Part shown: piece by piece, positions 63,719 through 64,000 of the stretch
How positions within the stretch are numbered: the first letter of the stretch is position 1
How the letters are laid out: each line of letters opens with the position of its first letter
Assembly (NCBI RefSeq): GCF_000171815.1
Contig: NZ_ABGR01000002.1
Location: 434,001-498,000 of the forward strand
DNA: 64,000 nucleotides
Direction: 5' to 3'
Source: Vibrio sp. AND4
Lineage (GTDB): Bacteria; Pseudomonadota; Gammaproteobacteria; Enterobacterales; Vibrionaceae
Made by a program: the position numbers and the translations under genes
Notes under the pieces: model-generated
What the model saw: only the letters and a program-made list of their open reading frames with translations
Database searches by the model: none
What the model was told of the DNA's origin: nothing

Positions 63719-64000
63719 ACCATTTCAGCGTAAACCATCTCAGCTTAACCTATCCCCGTTCAACCCAAATCCGCTTAGCGTGAGCATTGATAAGTTACGT
63801 GAGCAATTTCCAGCGCTGCAATGCCAAAATATGGGCCACACCCCGATTTACTTTGATGGTCCAGGCGGTGCCCAGCAGCCTATTAGCGTAATAGAGAGCT
63901 ACGGCAACTACCTTAAGCAAGGGAATACGAATCTTGGTGGTCATTTTTCTGTCAGCCGCAAAACGGGCGAGTTAGTTGATACTTGTCGCATGAAGGCGGC
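63696..64000 (+). CDS. Cysteine desulfurase-like class V aminotransferase (partial)
   Basis: First 101 codons of a gene that runs off the window. After a Pro/Ser-rich N-terminus it reads IDKLREQFPAL, then IYFDGPGGAQQP, the opening of class V PLP enzymes of the cysteine desulfurase-like group, then NLGGHFSVSRKTGELV. AGGAG lies seven bases before the ATG. The PLP lysine is out of view, so the reaction (desulfurase, lyase, transaminase) cannot be told. Confidence 0.8.
   Translation, partial: MSLSSPPKPFQRKPSQLNLSPFNPNPLSVSIDKLREQFPALQCQNMGHTPIYFDGPGGAQQPISVIESYGNYLKQGNTNLGGHFSVSRKTGELVDTCRMKA

Noticed and set aside
1..64000. tRNA genes, CRISPR arrays, phage and insertion sequences
   Set aside because: Looked for by eye on both strands; no tRNA cloverleaf ends, no regularly spaced repeats, and no transposase- or integrase-like protein found.

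Overview
The window is chromosomal DNA from a gamma-proteobacterium of the genus Vibrio, most likely the Harveyi clade (parahaemolyticus/alginolyticus-like). This rests on recognisable gene content: thrS-infC-rpmI-rplT with an AUU-started infC, a hutC-hutIGUH histidine operon, a 367-residue PurC, an INDY-type dicarboxylate transporter, and a LexA-controlled short SulA-like protein. No tRNA, rRNA, CRISPR array, insertion sequence or phage gene was seen.

Layout. 1-1.6 kb: end of a sulfatase gene and its radical-SAM maturase. 1.7-5 kb (minus strand): rplT, rpmI, infC, thrS; the thrS leader carries a hairpin whose 7-nt loop copies a tRNA-Thr anticodon loop. 5.5-6.3 kb: a Spo0M-family gene. 6.4-12.9 kb: hutC and hutIGUH, turning histidine into glutamate. 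13-22.4 kb (minus strand): a secreted toxin cluster. 23.4-31.4 kb: housekeeping and conserved-unknown genes. 31.8-51.3 kb: a tandemly duplicated two-partner-secretion/CDI-like region with a nuclease toxin, its immunity protein and small secreted proteins. 51.4-64 kb: purC, a HrpB-like helicase, malic enzyme, SanA-like protein, INDY transporter, diguanylate cyclase, DUF2797 protein, and a 2-oxoglutarate dioxygenase overlapping a class-V aminotransferase-like gene that runs off the window.

The toxin cluster is the most interesting part. Two large exported proteins of related N-terminal architecture (886 and 762 aa) each start a run of genes for exported enzymes. The 886-aa gene is followed by three R-S-ExE ADP-ribosyltransferases and the 762-aa gene by an M91/NleD-like HExxH protease. 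After the predicted signal peptide, each of the four enzymes has exactly one cysteine, 2 to 4 residues from its C-terminus. Both large proteins have a cysteine at residue 23, just after the signal peptide, plus an even number of other cysteines. I infer a family of split A-B toxins in which separately made A chains are joined by a disulfide to a shared type of B chain.

The second region looks like a tandem duplication of [sulA-like gene + exoprotein array]. Unit 1 keeps the working sulA-like gene but has lost toxin and immunity genes by a clean deletion of about 3.6 kb. Unit 2 keeps toxin and immunity, while its sulA copy has lost both its start codon and its SOS box. The exoprotein is itself split into a TPS-domain polypeptide and a separate polypeptide with its own signal peptide and the toxic C-terminus. 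No TpsB/CdiB transporter gene is present in the window.
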